The notes beneath the pieces were generated by a model, which had not been told where the DNA came from, made no database searches, and worked only from the letters and a program-made list of their open reading frames with translations. DNA of 64,000 bases from Streptomyces wedmorensis (GTDB taxonomy: Bacteria > Actinomycetota > Actinomycetes > Streptomycetales > Streptomycetaceae). A program made the translations under genes and the position numbers. Positions within the stretch are counted from its first letter, which is position 1. Every line of letters begins with the position of its first letter. Location of the stretch: positions 170,246-234,245 of the forward strand of contig NZ_JNWK01000007.1 of assembly GCF_000716445.1 (NCBI RefSeq), read 5' to 3'. This document shows positions 25,562-35,387 of the stretch, in pieces.

Positions 25562-25739
25562 GCGGATTCCCCTCCCGATGCGGCGTGCGAACGTGCGGCA
25601 GTGACGGTGACGCTACTGAACGTTCCGGCCTCGGGGAGGCGTTCTGGCATTTTCCATCGGAACATGCCTCTGTCTGACGGAAATTGATCTGCAGGGCGTC
25701 GATCCGGATGGTCGGGTCCGGATGGTCGGGTCCGGACGG

Positions 25740-26219
25740 TCAGAACCGGGACTCGACGGCGTTCGCGATGTCGGACAGGTCCTTCGCCAGCGCCTTGGCG
25801 ACCGCCTTCGCGCCGAAGCGGGCGAGCAGCCGGGCGACGGGCCCGGGGGTGCGGCCGCGGGCGGGGCGGGCGGAGAAGGTCATCCGCAGGGTGGTGCCGC
25901 CGCTCCCGTCGGACGTCAGGGTGAGCTCGGAGACGTAGTGCATGCCGTGCGAGTCGGCCACCGTGACGTACCGGTCGGGTGCCTCGCACACCGTCACGGT
26001 CATCTCCTCCGTGGCCTCCTTGCCCAGCATCCGGCGCGTCTCGCGCCAGCGCGTGCCGACGCCGAACCCGCCCTCGGTGAGCACCTCCACCCGCTCGACG
26101 CCCGACAGGACCCGCGGCATGTCCCGGAGGTCGGTGATCGCCTCCCAGACCCGGCCGGGGGAGGCGGCGACCCGGCGCTCGACGACGACGGAGGTGGTGT
26201 CCGTACCCGCTGCAGTCAT
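25740..26219 (-). CDS. SRPBCC (START/cyclase-like) family protein
   Basis: 159-residue single-domain protein. VVVERRVAASPGRVWEAITDLRDMPRVLSGVERVEVL begins the helix-grip fold, and a long C-terminal helix (GPVARLLARFGAKAVAKALAKDLSDIANAVESRF) closes it. The family binds hydrophobic ligands. The ATG is at 26219. It lies downstream of the decarboxylase gene on the same strand (32-nt gap) and may be cotranscribed. No specific ligand is evident. Confidence 0.85.
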   Translation of the reverse strand: MTAAGTDTTSVVVERRVAASPGRVWEAITDLRDMPRVLSGVERVEVLTEGGFGVGTRWRETRRMLGKEATEEMTVTVCEAPDRYVTVADSHGMHYVSELTLTSDGSGGTTLRMTFSARPARGRTPGPVARLLARFGAKAVAKALAKDLSDIANAVESRF

Positions 26220-26251
26220 GTCCTCATCGAAACCGGGCCGCCGCACTCCCG

Positions 26252-27568
26252 CTACCGGACGAGCGCGTCCGCCAGCGCGCCGCCCGCCTCGGCGACGATC
26301 TCGTCGGGCGTCTGCGGCTTCCGCACGGTCGTGAACGTCACGGCGCCCCCGTCGTCCACCGTGAAGCCGTGGATCCCGGGCCTGGGCAGGCTGTTGTACG
26401 CGTAGTGGTGGGCGAAGTAGTACGCGCCGGTGTCCGGGACGGCCACGATGTCGCCCGGGTGCAGCGGCGGCAGCGCCCGCCCGGTGGCGATCAGGTCCCC
26501 GGCGAAGCAGGCCGGGCCGGCCACGTCCTGGACGACGGCCTCGCCCGTGCGGGGGCGGCCCTCGGCGTCGTACGGCAGGACGCGCAGCGGCCAGGAGTCG
26601 GGGGCGTAGACCGTGCGGGTGGCGAGCTGTACGCCCGCGTGGGTGACGGCGATGGGCCGGCCGCCGGAGGTCTTCGTGTACTCGACGCGGGCGAGGACCG
26701 TGCCGTGCTTGGCGAGCAGGGAGCGGCCGAACTCGGTGACGAGGCGGTAGCGCCCGTCGAAGAGCCCGGGGGCCGTGTCGGCGAGCAGCCGGGCGTACTC
26801 CGCGTACGTCGGCGTCTCCTCGTCGGTGGTGAAGTTCACCGGCAGCCCGCCGCCGATGTCGAGGGTGTCGATCTGCTGCCGGCCGGCCGCCCGGTTGATC
26901 TCCTCGGCCAGTGCGTACGCCTCGCCGACGCCCTCCGCCATGAGGGCGAGCGGGATGCCCTGGGAGCCGGTGTGGGTGTGCAGCCGGGTCAGCCAGGGCC
27001 GCTCCAGGAAGGCCTGGACGACGGTCTTGCGGGCGCCCTCGTCGCGGAGCGCCACGCCGAACTTGGAGGTGGCGGTCGCGGTCGAGAGCGCGTCGATGGA
27101 ACCGGCTCCGACCTGCGGGTTCACCCGGAGTCCGAGGGGCGAGGCGGTGGGCGCGGAGGCGACGAGCGCGTCGAGCCTGGCCAGCTCCTGGAAGTTGTCG
27201 GCGTTGACGGCGATCCCGAGCGCGAGGGCCTGCCGGAGCTCGGCCGGGGTCTTCGCGGGCGAGTCGAGCACGGTGTGGCCGGGCGGGATCCCGGCGGCGC
27301 GGGCGAGGGCCAGCTCGCCGGGGCTGGCGACCTCGACGCCGAGCCCCGCCTCGTACAGGAGGCGCAGGACGGGGACGAGCGGGGTGGCCTTCACGGCGAA
27401 GGCGTGCAGCACGTGCGCGTCCGTGACGGCGGCGAAAGCGCTGGTCAGGGCGGCGGCGGAGGCGCGGATGCCGGCGGTGTCGAGAAGGGCGACGACCGGT
27501 TCGGCGGGGGAGAGGAGTCCTTGGTCGACGGAGGCTCGGACGGCGAGATCTCGGCGGTAGGAGGCCAT
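26252..27568 (-). CDS. fold-type III PLP-dependent decarboxylase (diaminopimelate decarboxylase-like)
   Basis: 438 residues. The PLP-barrel has the Schiff-base Lys in HAFAVKATPLVPVL (~63). HTHTGSQG, DIGGGLPVNF and TEFGRSLLA bind phosphate and substrate, and GPACFAGDLI carries the cross-subunit active-site Cys. It resembles LysA, but the region after the Cys (AYYFAHHYAYNSLPRPG) differs from classical DAP decarboxylases, so the substrate may be another basic amino acid. The start was set at ATG 27568: GGAGG lies 8-9 nt upstream, whereas the ATG at 27577 touches it. Confidence 0.85.
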   Translation of the reverse strand: MASYRRDLAVRASVDQGLLSPAEPVVALLDTAGIRASAAALTSAFAAVTDAHVLHAFAVKATPLVPVLRLLYEAGLGVEVASPGELALARAAGIPPGHTVLDSPAKTPAELRQALALGIAVNADNFQELARLDALVASAPTASPLGLRVNPQVGAGSIDALSTATATSKFGVALRDEGARKTVVQAFLERPWLTRLHTHTGSQGIPLALMAEGVGEAYALAEEINRAAGRQQIDTLDIGGGLPVNFTTDEETPTYAEYARLLADTAPGLFDGRYRLVTEFGRSLLAKHGTVLARVEYTKTSGGRPIAVTHAGVQLATRTVYAPDSWPLRVLPYDAEGRPRTGEAVVQDVAGPACFAGDLIATGRALPPLHPGDIVAVPDTGAYYFAHHYAYNSLPRPGIHGFTVDDGGAVTFTTVRKPQTPDEIVAEAGGALADALVR

Positions 27569-27618
27569 GCCGCCCATCCTCCTCCCTCCCTTCACCGGTA
27601 CGGGTGAGCACGGCCCTG

Positions 27619-27647
27619 TTGACTACAACTATTCAGCAAGTCAGGAT
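27619..27647 (+). promoter_or_regulatory. hut operon promoter
   Basis: TTGACT (27619-27624), 17-nt spacer, CAGGAT (27642-27647), with RNA start expected near 27654. An interrupted inverted repeat TTCAG (27633-27637) / CTGAA (27656-27660) straddles the -10 and start, a possible repressor site. Confidence 0.6.
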
Positions 27648-27682
27648 GTGAATATCTGAACGACATTCGAGGAGGCACCCCC

Positions 27683-29347
27683 ATGTCAGGACCCCGCCCC
27701 GTACGAGCAGCCCGCGGTACGGAACTGAGCGCCCTGGGATGGCAGCAGGAAGCCGCCCTCCGGATGCTCCAGAACAACCTCGACCCCGAGGTCGCCGAGC
27801 ACCCCGACAAGCTCGTCGTCTACGGCGGCACCGGCAAGGCCGCCCGCGACTGGCGCTCCTTCGACGCCATGGTCCGCACCCTGCGCACCCTCAAGCAGGA
27901 CGAGACCATGCTCGTCCAGTCCGGCCGCCCCGTCGGCGTCATGCAGACCCACGAGTGGGCCCCCCGCGTCCTCCTCGCCAACTCCAACCTGGTCGGCGAC
28001 TGGGCGAACTGGGAGGAGTTCCGCCGCCTGGAGCACCTCGGCCTCACCATGTACGGCCAGATGACCGCCGGCTCCTGGATCTACATCGGCACCCAGGGCA
28101 TCCTCCAGGGCACCTACGAGACCTTCGCCGCCGTCGCCGCGAAGAAGTTCAACGGCACCCTGGCCGGCACGATCACCCTCACCGCCGGCCTCGGCGGCAT
28201 GGGCGGCGCCCAGCCCCTCGCCGTGACGATGAACGACGGCGTCGCGATCTGCATCGACGTCGACCCGCGCGCCATCGAGCGCCGCATCGAGCACCGCTAC
28301 CTGGACGTCAAGGCCGACAACCTCGCCCACGCCCTCCAGCTGGCGACCGAGGCCCGCGACGCCCGCCGCCCGCTCTCCATCGGCCTCCTCGGCAACGCCG
28401 CCGAGCTGCTCCCTCAGATGCTCGCCGAGGGCGCCCCGATCGACATCGTGACGGACCAGACCTCCGCCCACGACCCGCTCTCCTACCTCCCCGTCGGCGT
28501 CGCCTTCGACGACATGGCCGACGCGGCGGCGAAGGACCCGGCCGGCTTCACCCAGCGCTCGCGCGAGTCCATGGCCAAGCACGTCGAGGCCATGGTCGGC
28601 TTCATGGACGCCGGCGCCGAGGTCTTCGACTACGGCAACTCGATCCGCGGCGAGGCGCAGCTCGCCGGCTACGACCGTGCCTTCGCCTTCCCCGGCTTCG
28701 TCCCCGCCTACATCCGCCCGCTGTTCTGCGAGGGCAAGGGCCCGTTCCGCTGGGCCGCCCTCTCCGGCGAGGCCTCGGACATCCACAAGACGGACAAGGC
28801 GATCCTCGACCTCTTCCCGGAGAACGAGTCCCTGCACCGCTGGATCAAGATGGCCGGCGAGCGCGTCCACTTCCAGGGCCTGCCCGCCCGCATCTGCTGG
28901 CTCGGCCAGGGCGAGCGCGACAAGGCCGGCGACATGTTCAACGACATGGTCGGCAACGGCACGCTCGCCGCACCCCTCGCGATCGGGCGCGACCACCTCG
29001 ACTGCGGCTCCGTGGCCTCCCCGTACCGCGAGACCGAGGCCATGCTCGACGGCTCCGACGCCATCGCCGACTGGCCGCTGCTCAACGCCATGGTGAACGT
29101 CGCCTCCGGCGCCTCCTGGGTCTCCATCCACCACGGCGGCGGCGTCGGCATGGGCCGCTCCATCCACGCCGGCCAGGTCTCGGTCGCCGACGGCACCAAG
29201 CTCGCCGGCGAGAAGATCCGCCGCGTCCTGACCAACGACCCCGGCATGGGCGTCATCCGCCACGTCGACGCGGGCTACGACATCGCCGAGCGCGTCGCCG
29301 ACGAGAAGGGCGTCCGCGTCCCGATGCGCGAGGGTGACTCCGCGTGA
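27683..29347 (+). CDS. hutU: urocanate hydratase
   Basis: 554-residue NAD-dependent enzyme of histidine degradation, urocanate to imidazolonepropionate. It shows full-length family sequence including [31 protein letters not shown] (NAD site), [19 protein letters not shown] around the active-site Cys, and [19 protein letters not shown]. The ATG has GAGGAGG 7 nt upstream. It is the first gene of a four-gene operon. Histidine ammonia-lyase is not in this window. Confidence 0.97.
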   Translation: MSGPRPVRAARGTELSALGWQQEAALRMLQNNLDPEVAEHPDKLVVYGGTGKAARDWRSFDAMVRTLRTLKQDETMLVQSGRPVGVMQTHEWAPRVLLANSNLVGDWANWEEFRRLEHLGLTMYGQMTAGSWIYIGTQGILQGTYETFAAVAAKKFNGTLAGTITLTAGLGGMGGAQPLAVTMNDGVAICIDVDPRAIERRIEHRYLDVKADNLAHALQLATEARDARRPLSIGLLGNAAELLPQMLAEGAPIDIVTDQTSAHDPLSYLPVGVAFDDMADAAAKDPAGFTQRSRESMAKHVEAMVGFMDAGAEVFDYGNSIRGEAQLAGYDRAFAFPGFVPAYIRPLFCEGKGPFRWAALSGEASDIHKTDKAILDLFPENESLHRWIKMAGERVHFQGLPARICWLGQGERDKAGDMFNDMVGNGTLAAPLAIGRDHLDCGSVASPYRETEAMLDGSDAIADWPLLNAMVNVASGASWVSIHHGGGVGMGRSIHAGQVSVADGTKLAGEKIRRVLTNDPGMGVIRHVDAGYDIAERVADEKGVRVPMREGDSA

Positions 29348-30633
29348 CCTCGTCCCACGACGCCGCCGAGGCGCCCCGCTCCGCCGGGGCCGCCTCGGCG
29401 GCGGCCGGGCGGACCGACTCCCCGTCGTTCCACGCGATGTGGCGCAGCCTCGCCCCCATCGGCCGCAACGCGGCCACCGGCGGCTACCGCCGCCACGCCT
29501 GGACCCAGGCCGACGCCGACTGCCGCCTCTGGTTCCGCATGCAGGCCGAGGCCCGCCGCCTCGACGTCGAGACCGACCGCAACGGCAACCAGTGGGCCTG
29601 GCTCGGCGACCCCACGGCCGGCGACGCCGTCGTCACCGGCTCCCACCTGGACTCCGTCCCCGACGGCGGCGCCTTCGACGGCCCCCTCGGCGTCGTCTCC
29701 TCCTTCGCCGCCCTCGACGAACTCCGCTCCCGCGGCGTCTCGTTCAAGCGCCCCCTCGCCATCGTCAACTTCGGCGACGAGGAAGGCGCCCGCTTCGGCC
29801 TCGCCTGCGTCGGCTCCCGCCTCACCGCCGGCCGGCTGACGAAGGAACAGGCGTACGAGCTCCGCGACGCCGACGGGATCTCCCTCCCGCAGGCCATGGA
29901 GGCGGCCGGACACGACCCCTCGGCGATCGGACCGGACCCCGAGCGGCTCGCCCGCATCGGCGCCTTCGTCGAGCTGCACGTCGAACAGGGCCGGGCCCTC
30001 GACCTCTCCGGGGACTCCGTCGGCATCGCCTCCGCCATCTGGCCGCACGGCCGCTGGCGGTACGACTTCGCCGGCGAGGCCAACCACGCCGGCACCACCC
30101 GGCTCGTCGACCGACGCGACCCCATGCTCACCTACGCGGAGACGGTCCTCGCCGCCCGCCGCGAGGCCGAAGTCGCGGGCGCCGTCGCCACCTTCGGCAA
30201 GATCGCGGTCGAGCCGAACGGCGTCAACGCCATCCCGTCGATGGTCCGCGGCTGGCTCGACGCCCGCGCCGCCGACCAGGGCTCCCTCGACAAGGTCGTC
30301 ACCGGCATCGAGGCGGAGGCCCGCGCCTACGCCGAACGCCACGGCATCGACCTCACCGTCGTCCGGGAGTCCTTCACCCCCGTCGTGGACTTCTCGCACA
30401 CCCTGCGCGACGAGCTCTCCCGGATCCTGGGCGCCTCGGGAACGGTGCCGGTCCTCGGCACCGGCGCGGGACACGACGCGGGCATCCTGTCCGAGTCGAT
30501 CCCGACCGCCATGATGTTCGTACGGAACCCCACCGGCGTCTCGCACTCCCCGGCCGAATTCGCGGCCGAGGACGACTGTGTGGCCGGTGTCCTCGCACTC
30601 GCCGACGTACTGGAGGAGCTGGCGTGCCGCTGA
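29344..30633 (+). CDS. M20-family amidohydrolase (allantoate amidohydrolase-like) in hut operon
   Basis: 429-residue zinc peptidase-fold amidohydrolase. [20 protein letters not shown] and [19 protein letters not shown] supply metal ligands, with [22 protein letters not shown] and [10 protein letters not shown]. The family hydrolyses N-carbamoyl or N-acyl amino acids. It is coupled to hutU (GTGA overlap) and overlaps hutF by 10 nt. No HutG-type deformylase is present in the operon, so deformylation of N-formylglutamate is a plausible role; this is inference from position and chemistry. Confidence 0.88.
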   Translation: MTSSHDAAEAPRSAGAASAAAGRTDSPSFHAMWRSLAPIGRNAATGGYRRHAWTQADADCRLWFRMQAEARRLDVETDRNGNQWAWLGDPTAGDAVVTGSHLDSVPDGGAFDGPLGVVSSFAALDELRSRGVSFKRPLAIVNFGDEEGARFGLACVGSRLTAGRLTKEQAYELRDADGISLPQAMEAAGHDPSAIGPDPERLARIGAFVELHVEQGRALDLSGDSVGIASAIWPHGRWRYDFAGEANHAGTTRLVDRRDPMLTYAETVLAARREAEVAGAVATFGKIAVEPNGVNAIPSMVRGWLDARAADQGSLDKVVTGIEAEARAYAERHGIDLTVVRESFTPVVDFSHTLRDELSRILGASGTVPVLGTGAGHDAGILSESIPTAMMFVRNPTGVSHSPAEFAAEDDCVAGVLALADVLEELACR

Positions 30634-31982
30634 CGACGTACTGGCTGGAACACGCCTGGCTCGACACCCACGTCGAGCCGGGGGTGGTCCTGACCGTGTC
30701 CGGCGGCGACGCCGGCTCCTCGGAAGGCCGCATCGAGGCCGTGCGCACGGGGGTGGCGACCCCGCCCCCCGGCGCGGTCGCGCTCCACGGCCTCACGATC
30801 CCGGGCCTCTCCAACGCCCACTCGCACGCCTTCCACCGTGCCCTGCGCGGCACCGTCCAGGTCGGCTCCGGCACGTTCTGGACCTGGCGCGAGGTCATGT
30901 ACACCGTCGCCCAGCGCCTCACCCCCGACAGCTACTTCGCGCTCGCCCGCGCCGTGTACGCGGAGATGGCGCTCGCCGGCATCACCTCCGTCGGCGAGTT
31001 CCACTACCTCCACCACGCGCCCGGCGGCACGCCGTACGCCGACCCCAACGCCATGGGCGAGGCCCTGATCGCCGCCGCCGCCGAGGCGGGCATCCGCATC
31101 ACCCTCCTCGACACCGCCTACCTCTCCTCCGGCTTCGGCGCCGCGCCCGAGCAGCACCAGCTCCGCTTCACCGACGGCACGGCGGACGCCTGGGCCGAGC
31201 GCGTCACGCAGCTGAAGGAACGGGACGGCGTACGGATCGGAGCGGCGATCCACTCCGTACGGGCGGTCCCGGCGGACCAGCTCGCCACCGTGGCCCGATG
31301 GGCGCAGGACAGGGAGGCCCCCCTCCACGTCCACCTGTCGGAGCAGACCGCCGAGAACGACGCCTGCCTCGCGGCGCACGGCCTCACCCCGACCCAGCTC
31401 CTCGCCGAGCACGGCGTCCTCGGCCCCCGGACGACGGGCGTCCACAACACCCACCTGACGGACGGCGACATCGGCCTCCTCGGCTCCTCGACCACCGGCA
31501 CCTGCATGTGCCCGACGACCGAACGCGACCTCGCGGACGGCATCGGCCCGGCGGTCGCCCTCCAGCGCGCCGGCTCACCGCTCTCCCTGGGCAGCGACAG
31601 CCACGCGGTCATCGACCTCCTGGAGGAGGCGCGGGCCATGGAGCTGAACGAGCGCCTGCGCACCCGCACCCGCGGTCACTGGACGGCGGCTGCGCTCCTG
31701 CGCGCGGCCACGGCCGACGGCCACGCGGCCCTCGGCTGGCCGGACGCGGGCACCCTGGAGGCCGGCGCCCTCGCCGACTTCACGACGATCGCCCTGGACA
31801 CGGTCAGGACAGCGGGACCGGTACCGCGTCTGGCAGCCGAGACGGCGGTATTCGCCGCGTCGGCCGCGGACGTCCGTCACACGGTCGTGGCCGGCCGTCA
31901 CGTCGTACGGGACGGGGTCCACCACTCCGTACCGGACGTGGGCGCCGCCCTCGCGGACTCGATCGCCGCCCTGCGCGGCTGA
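30624..31982 (+). CDS. hutF: formimidoylglutamate deiminase
   Basis: 452-residue amidohydrolase-superfamily enzyme producing N-formylglutamate and ammonia from N-formimidoylglutamate. [14 protein letters not shown] has the HxH metal site, [14 protein letters not shown] the metal His and Glu, and [29 protein letters not shown] the catalytic Asp. The GTG at 30624 is preceded by GGAGGAG 6 nt away, inside the 3' end of the previous gene. Confidence 0.93.
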   Translation: MPLTTYWLEHAWLDTHVEPGVVLTVSGGDAGSSEGRIEAVRTGVATPPPGAVALHGLTIPGLSNAHSHAFHRALRGTVQVGSGTFWTWREVMYTVAQRLTPDSYFALARAVYAEMALAGITSVGEFHYLHHAPGGTPYADPNAMGEALIAAAAEAGIRITLLDTAYLSSGFGAAPEQHQLRFTDGTADAWAERVTQLKERDGVRIGAAIHSVRAVPADQLATVARWAQDREAPLHVHLSEQTAENDACLAAHGLTPTQLLAEHGVLGPRTTGVHNTHLTDGDIGLLGSSTTGTCMCPTTERDLADGIGPAVALQRAGSPLSLGSDSHAVIDLLEEARAMELNERLRTRTRGHWTAAALLRAATADGHAALGWPDAGTLEAGALADFTTIALDTVRTAGPVPRLAAETAVFAASAADVRHTVVAGRHVVRDGVHHSVPDVGAALADSIAALRG

Positions 31983-32008
31983 AACGGCTGAAGGAGACAC
32001 CCCTCACC

Positions 32009-33256
32009 ATGAACACCGGCCCCGCGGCGACGAACAACCCGGCGGCGAGCTCCGCCCCCACGAGCGCGAACAGCGCCGTGGCGACGGCCGCCACCGCCAT
32101 CGTCAACATCGCCAGTCTCGTCACCAACGATCCCTCCCTCGGTGATGGCAGTGCCCTGGGTCTGATCCAGGACGCGGCCGTCGTCATCGAGGGCGACCGT
32201 GTCGTCTGGGTCGGTGAATCAAGCAGAACACCCGCCACTGACAACAGGGTCGACGCCGCCGGCCGGGCCGTCCTCCCCGGCTTCGTCGACTCCCACTCCC
32301 ACCTCGTCTTCGCGGGCGACCGCACCGCCGAGTTCAACGCCCGCATGTCCGGGCAGGCGTACGCGGCGGGCGGCATCCGCACGACGGTCGCCGCGACGAG
32401 GGCCGCCTCCGACGCGGACCTCTCCGCGAACGTGGCCCGCTTCATGCGGGAAGCACTCCGCCAGGGCACGACCACCTTCGAGACGAAGTCCGGCTACGGC
32501 CTGACGGTCGAGGACGAGGCCCGCGCCCTGCGGATCGCGGCCGAGCACACCGACGAGGTGACCTACCTCGGCGCGCACATCGTCTCCCCGGACTACGCGG
32601 ACGACCCGGCGGCCTACGTGGAGCTGGTGACGGGCGAGATGCTCGACGCCTGCGCCCCGTACGCCCGTTGGGTCGACGTCTTCTGCGAGAAGGGCGCCTT
32701 CGACGGCGACCAGGCCCGCGCGATCCTCACCGCCGGCAAGGCGAAGGGCCTGCACCCCCGGGTGCACGCCAACCAGCTGACGTACGGCCCCGGCGTGCAG
32801 CTGGCGGTGGAGCTGGACGCGGCGAGCGCGGACCACTGCACGCACCTGACGGACGCGGACGTGGACGCACTGGCGAACGGGTCGACGGTCGCGACTCTCC
32901 TCCCCGGCGCCGAGTTCTCCACCCGCGCCGAGTGGCCGAACGCCCGCCGCCTCCTGGACGCGGGCGTGACCGTCGCCCTCTCCACGGACTGCAACCCGGG
33001 CTCGTCCTTCACGTCCTCCGTCCCCTTCTGCGTCGCCCTCGCGGTACGGGACATGGGCATGACCCCCGACGAGGCCGTCTGGTCCGCCACGGCCGGCGGT
33101 GCCGCCGCCCTCCGCCGCACGGACGTCGGCCGCCTGACGGCCGGCAGCCGGGCCGACCTGACCTTCCTGGACGCCCCGTCCCACGTCCACCTGGCGTACC
33201 GCCCGGGTGTCCCGCTGGTGACGGAGGTCTGGCGCGCGGGCGTCCGCGTGTCCTGA
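32009..33256 (+). CDS. hutI: imidazolonepropionase
   Basis: 415-residue zinc/iron amidohydrolase opening the imidazolone ring to N-formimidoylglutamate. [15 protein letters not shown] (metal HxH and substrate Arg), [35 protein letters not shown] and LSTDCNPGS are all present. The first ~25 residues ([18 protein letters not shown]...) are a low-complexity extension not usual in the family. The ATG at 32009 has AAGGAG 11 nt upstream. It is the last gene of the hut operon. Confidence 0.95.
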   Translation: MNTGPAATNNPAASSAPTSANSAVATAATAIVNIASLVTNDPSLGDGSALGLIQDAAVVIEGDRVVWVGESSRTPATDNRVDAAGRAVLPGFVDSHSHLVFAGDRTAEFNARMSGQAYAAGGIRTTVAATRAASDADLSANVARFMREALRQGTTTFETKSGYGLTVEDEARALRIAAEHTDEVTYLGAHIVSPDYADDPAAYVELVTGEMLDACAPYARWVDVFCEKGAFDGDQARAILTAGKAKGLHPRVHANQLTYGPGVQLAVELDAASADHCTHLTDADVDALANGSTVATLLPGAEFSTRAEWPNARRLLDAGVTVALSTDCNPGSSFTSSVPFCVALAVRDMGMTPDEAVWSATAGGAAALRRTDVGRLTAGSRADLTFLDAPSHVHLAYRPGVPLVTEVWRAGVRVS

Positions 33257-33305
33257 CGCATAGGTAGAACCGTTGGTCAGCCCTCCAGTTGATCACGGGT
33301 TCTGT

Positions 33306-33321
33306 TGAGTACCGGTACTCA
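33306..33321. promoter_or_regulatory. 16-nt perfect palindrome TGAGTACCGGTACTCA
   Basis: A gapless palindrome 35 nt before the lipoprotein ATG in the hutI-lipoprotein gap. It is a likely dimeric repressor or activator site; the protein is unknown. Confidence 0.55.
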
Positions 33322-33356
33322 TGTGGGCGGTCGGCGCCCGCCCGCATGATTCCCGC

Positions 33357-34091
33357 ATGAGAACACGCACCCGGTTCGTGAAGATCGTCATGGTGGCCGC
33401 GCTCGGCGGCATGGCCCTGTCCGCCTGCGGTACCGAGGGCTCCGCGGGCAAGCCCCCCGCCAAGGCGTCGGCCATCGCCGCCACCGCCCCGGCGAAGCCG
33501 AAGCCGACCCCGGCGCGGTCGCTCCCCTCGGACGAACTGGCGACCAACGCCGACCCGGAGGCGCGGTTCATGGCGCTGTTCATGCGCGTCCTGGACGGCT
33601 GCGTCCCGGGCGGTCTGCCCCAGCCGCCCGCCGTCCCGGAGGCGGAGGAGGAGCCGACCCGGGGCGCCGGAGCACCTCCGACTCCTTCGGATGCGGACCT
33701 CCCCGTGTCGCCGCTCCCCCCGGAGCCGGTCCCGACCAGGGCCGGACCCGTCGACGAGGTGCCCCTGACCGCCAGCGACAAGTGCGCCGGTGACGCGCAC
33801 GCCCAGCGCATCCGTGCGGCGTTCGACGGCGCGGGCCCGGCCGACCAGATGGACCTGCGGAAGGAGCTGGCGGCCCTGGACTACCCGCCGACGCGCATCC
33901 ACCCCATGCCCGACCACGGGGGCTCGCCCCGGGCCCGGATCGACCTCCGCTTCATGGGCAACAACCTGGTCCTGGAGGTCACCGGCACCGGCCGCGGGGT
34001 CGTCGTCGAAGCCTTCGGGGCGCCGGAGACGGAGGACGTGGACATCACCAAGGTGAAGCGGAAGCCCGCCCTGGACGCCCCCACGGCCTGA
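33357..34091 (+). CDS. hypothetical lipoprotein
   Basis: 244 residues. The signal MRTRTRFVKIVMVAALGGMALSAC ends in lipobox ALSAC, so Cys-24 should be lipidated. Pro/Ala/Lys-rich linker, then Pro/Glu-rich stretch, then a folded C-terminal part (CAGDAHAQRIRAAFDGAG...MPDHGGSPRARIDLRFMGNNLVLEVTGTG). No known domain. There is no good ribosome site before the ATG at 33357, so the transcript may be near-leaderless. It converges on the kinase-fold gene with only 3 nt between stops. Confidence 0.8.
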   Translation: MRTRTRFVKIVMVAALGGMALSACGTEGSAGKPPAKASAIAATAPAKPKPTPARSLPSDELATNADPEARFMALFMRVLDGCVPGGLPQPPAVPEAEEEPTRGAGAPPTPSDADLPVSPLPPEPVPTRAGPVDEVPLTASDKCAGDAHAQRIRAAFDGAGPADQMDLRKELAALDYPPTRIHPMPDHGGSPRARIDLRFMGNNLVLEVTGTGRGVVVEAFGAPETEDVDITKVKRKPALDAPTA

Positions 34092-34094
34092 CCG

Positions 34095-34727
34095 TCAGAC
34101 GGCCGCCAGGGACCGCACGAGCGACTCCGCCTCACCCAGAGCCGCCACCTCCCCGTCCGTCAGGTTCGGGTCCGCCGCCCGGCGCCTGCGGGCCGTCGCG
34201 AGGTGAGGGAGGAGCGGCGTGCGGGTGGCCGCGAGGAGCGCGGTGAGGCCCGCGCGGGCTCCGGGGGCGTACGGGGCGGGGGAGACCGCCACCTCCGCGA
34301 GGATCAGCGCGGACATGGCGCAGTCCAGACCGGGCGGGCCCTCCTCGGCGGTCTGCCAGTCGATGACGACGGGACCCGCGGAGGCCGTGAGCACCACGTT
34401 CCCCGGGTGCAGGTCCAGATGCAGGAGGCGGGAGCCCGGCAGGCCGTGCAGGCGGGTGAGGAGCTCCGCTATCAGTTCGCCCGCCGGTTCCGGCTCATAC
34501 GTACCGTCCAGGAGCGCTTCCAGGAGCGACGGTCCGGCGAGGCGCTCCATCACCAGGTCGGGCCCCTCGGCGCGTATCACCGCCGGAACCGGATAGCCGT
34601 GGTCCGCCAGCCGTGTCATCACCCCCGCCTCCCGCGTCGCGTCGTCGCCGTCCCGGTACCGCCGCAGCACCCGAGCCTCGTCGAGCGCGTAGACGTCCGC
34701 GGTCCTGCCCTGCCCGATGATCTTCAA
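34095..34727 (-). CDS. aminoglycoside phosphotransferase/choline kinase-fold protein
   Basis: 210 residues, short for the family. GQGRTADVYAL replaces the P-loop, DLVMERLAG is the hinge, LLHLDLHPGNVVL the catalytic loop with Asp, and VVIDWQTAEEGPPGLD the metal-binding Asp. The small C-terminal lobe suggests a small-molecule kinase. The substrate cannot be assigned and resistance should not be assumed. Confidence 0.82.
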   Translation of the reverse strand: MKIIGQGRTADVYALDEARVLRRYRDGDDATREAGVMTRLADHGYPVPAVIRAEGPDLVMERLAGPSLLEALLDGTYEPEPAGELIAELLTRLHGLPGSRLLHLDLHPGNVVLTASAGPVVIDWQTAEEGPPGLDCAMSALILAEVAVSPAPYAPGARAGLTALLAATRTPLLPHLATARRRRAADPNLTDGEVAALGEAESLVRSLAAV

Positions 34728-34767
34728 CTACCCTGCCCCATCCGCCTCTTGTCCACCTTCGCCGCCA

Positions 34768-34906
34768 CGTGGCCGCTGCTTCGCGGTGCGGCCACGGAAC
34801 GGCTGAGTATGCCTGGCGAGGATGGGGAACAACGAGGTCCCAGGTCCGCCGCAGGCCCACCTTCTGAAGCCCCTGGGGGGCGGGGCCTGCTGCGTTCCCG
34901 GGACCT
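34768..34906. ncRNA. structured intergenic region with two stems (unassigned)
   Basis: In the 207-nt gap, CGTGGCCGC/GCGGCCACG (34768-34796) forms a 9-bp stem. A larger foldback pairs AGGTCCC (34835-34841) with GGGACCT (34900-34906), and inside it GCAGGCCC (34851-34858) with GGGGCCTGC (34882-34890). It could be a small RNA, a leader or a terminator. It does not match the SRP RNA core. Confidence 0.35.
34805..34822. repeat. 18-nt motif, copy 1
   Basis: GAGTATGCCTGGCGAGGA followed shortly by GGGG. It is matched at 17/18 by 38463-38480. Both copies lie in intergenic DNA flanking the accessory block. Confidence 0.5.
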
Positions 34907-34934
34907 GTCCAGCACTCGCACCGGATCGCGGACG

Positions 34935-35369
34935 CTAGTCCGGCGACTCCGTGGCCGCCGGGCTGACGCCGGGCTTTCCGGCACCGGGAGCGTGGCCGAG
35001 GACCACGACCCAGGTGCCGTCGTGACGGAACATCGGCACGTAGGTGGCGAAGGGCTTGCCGGCCTGGTCCGTGGCGACCACATGGGCGCTCGCCACGTCG
35101 GCACCGAACTCGTGCGACACCTTGACGCTGTCGATCTCCAGCCCCTTGCCGCCGTCGGCGGCAACGGCCTTGCGGGCGTCCGCCTCGACCTCTTCGTAGC
35201 CCGGGGGCCCCAGCGTCGCGAGCGCCTCCACATCACGACTGTTCAGCGCCTGAACATAGGCCTCGGCGGTCTGCCGTTCCGTACGGCCCTGGGGAGCGGG
35301 CTCCTGAGTGCATCCCACCAGCAGCGCACAGGCGAAGACGGCCAGCATGTGAGACTTTCGCAATGTCAT
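34935..35369 (-). CDS. small hypothetical lipoprotein
   Basis: 144 residues. The signal MTLRKSHMLAVFACALLVGC with lipobox LLVGC is followed by a single small domain (ERQTAEAYVQALNSRDVEALATL...HDGTWVVVLGHAPG) resembling NTF2/SnoaL-like cone folds often found in lipoproteins. It lies just downstream of the amidase gene on the same strand (18-nt gap) and is probably cotranscribed. GAGGGA precedes the ATG. Confidence 0.8.
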   Translation of the reverse strand: MTLRKSHMLAVFACALLVGCTQEPAPQGRTERQTAEAYVQALNSRDVEALATLGPPGYEEVEADARKAVAADGGKGLEIDSVKVSHEFGADVASAHVVATDQAGKPFATYVPMFRHDGTWVVVLGHAPGAGKPGVSPAATESPD

Positions 35370-35387
35370 GCGTCCCTCATCAATCGA

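Noticed and set aside
34095..34727. Antibiotic-resistance aminoglycoside phosphotransferase
   Set aside because: Only the general kinase fold is visible. The short length and context give no support for an aminoglycoside substrate.
34835..34906. Possible SRP (4.5S-type) RNA
   Set aside because: Neither strand shows the conserved GGAAGCAGC-type tetraloop and asymmetric core of SRP RNA.
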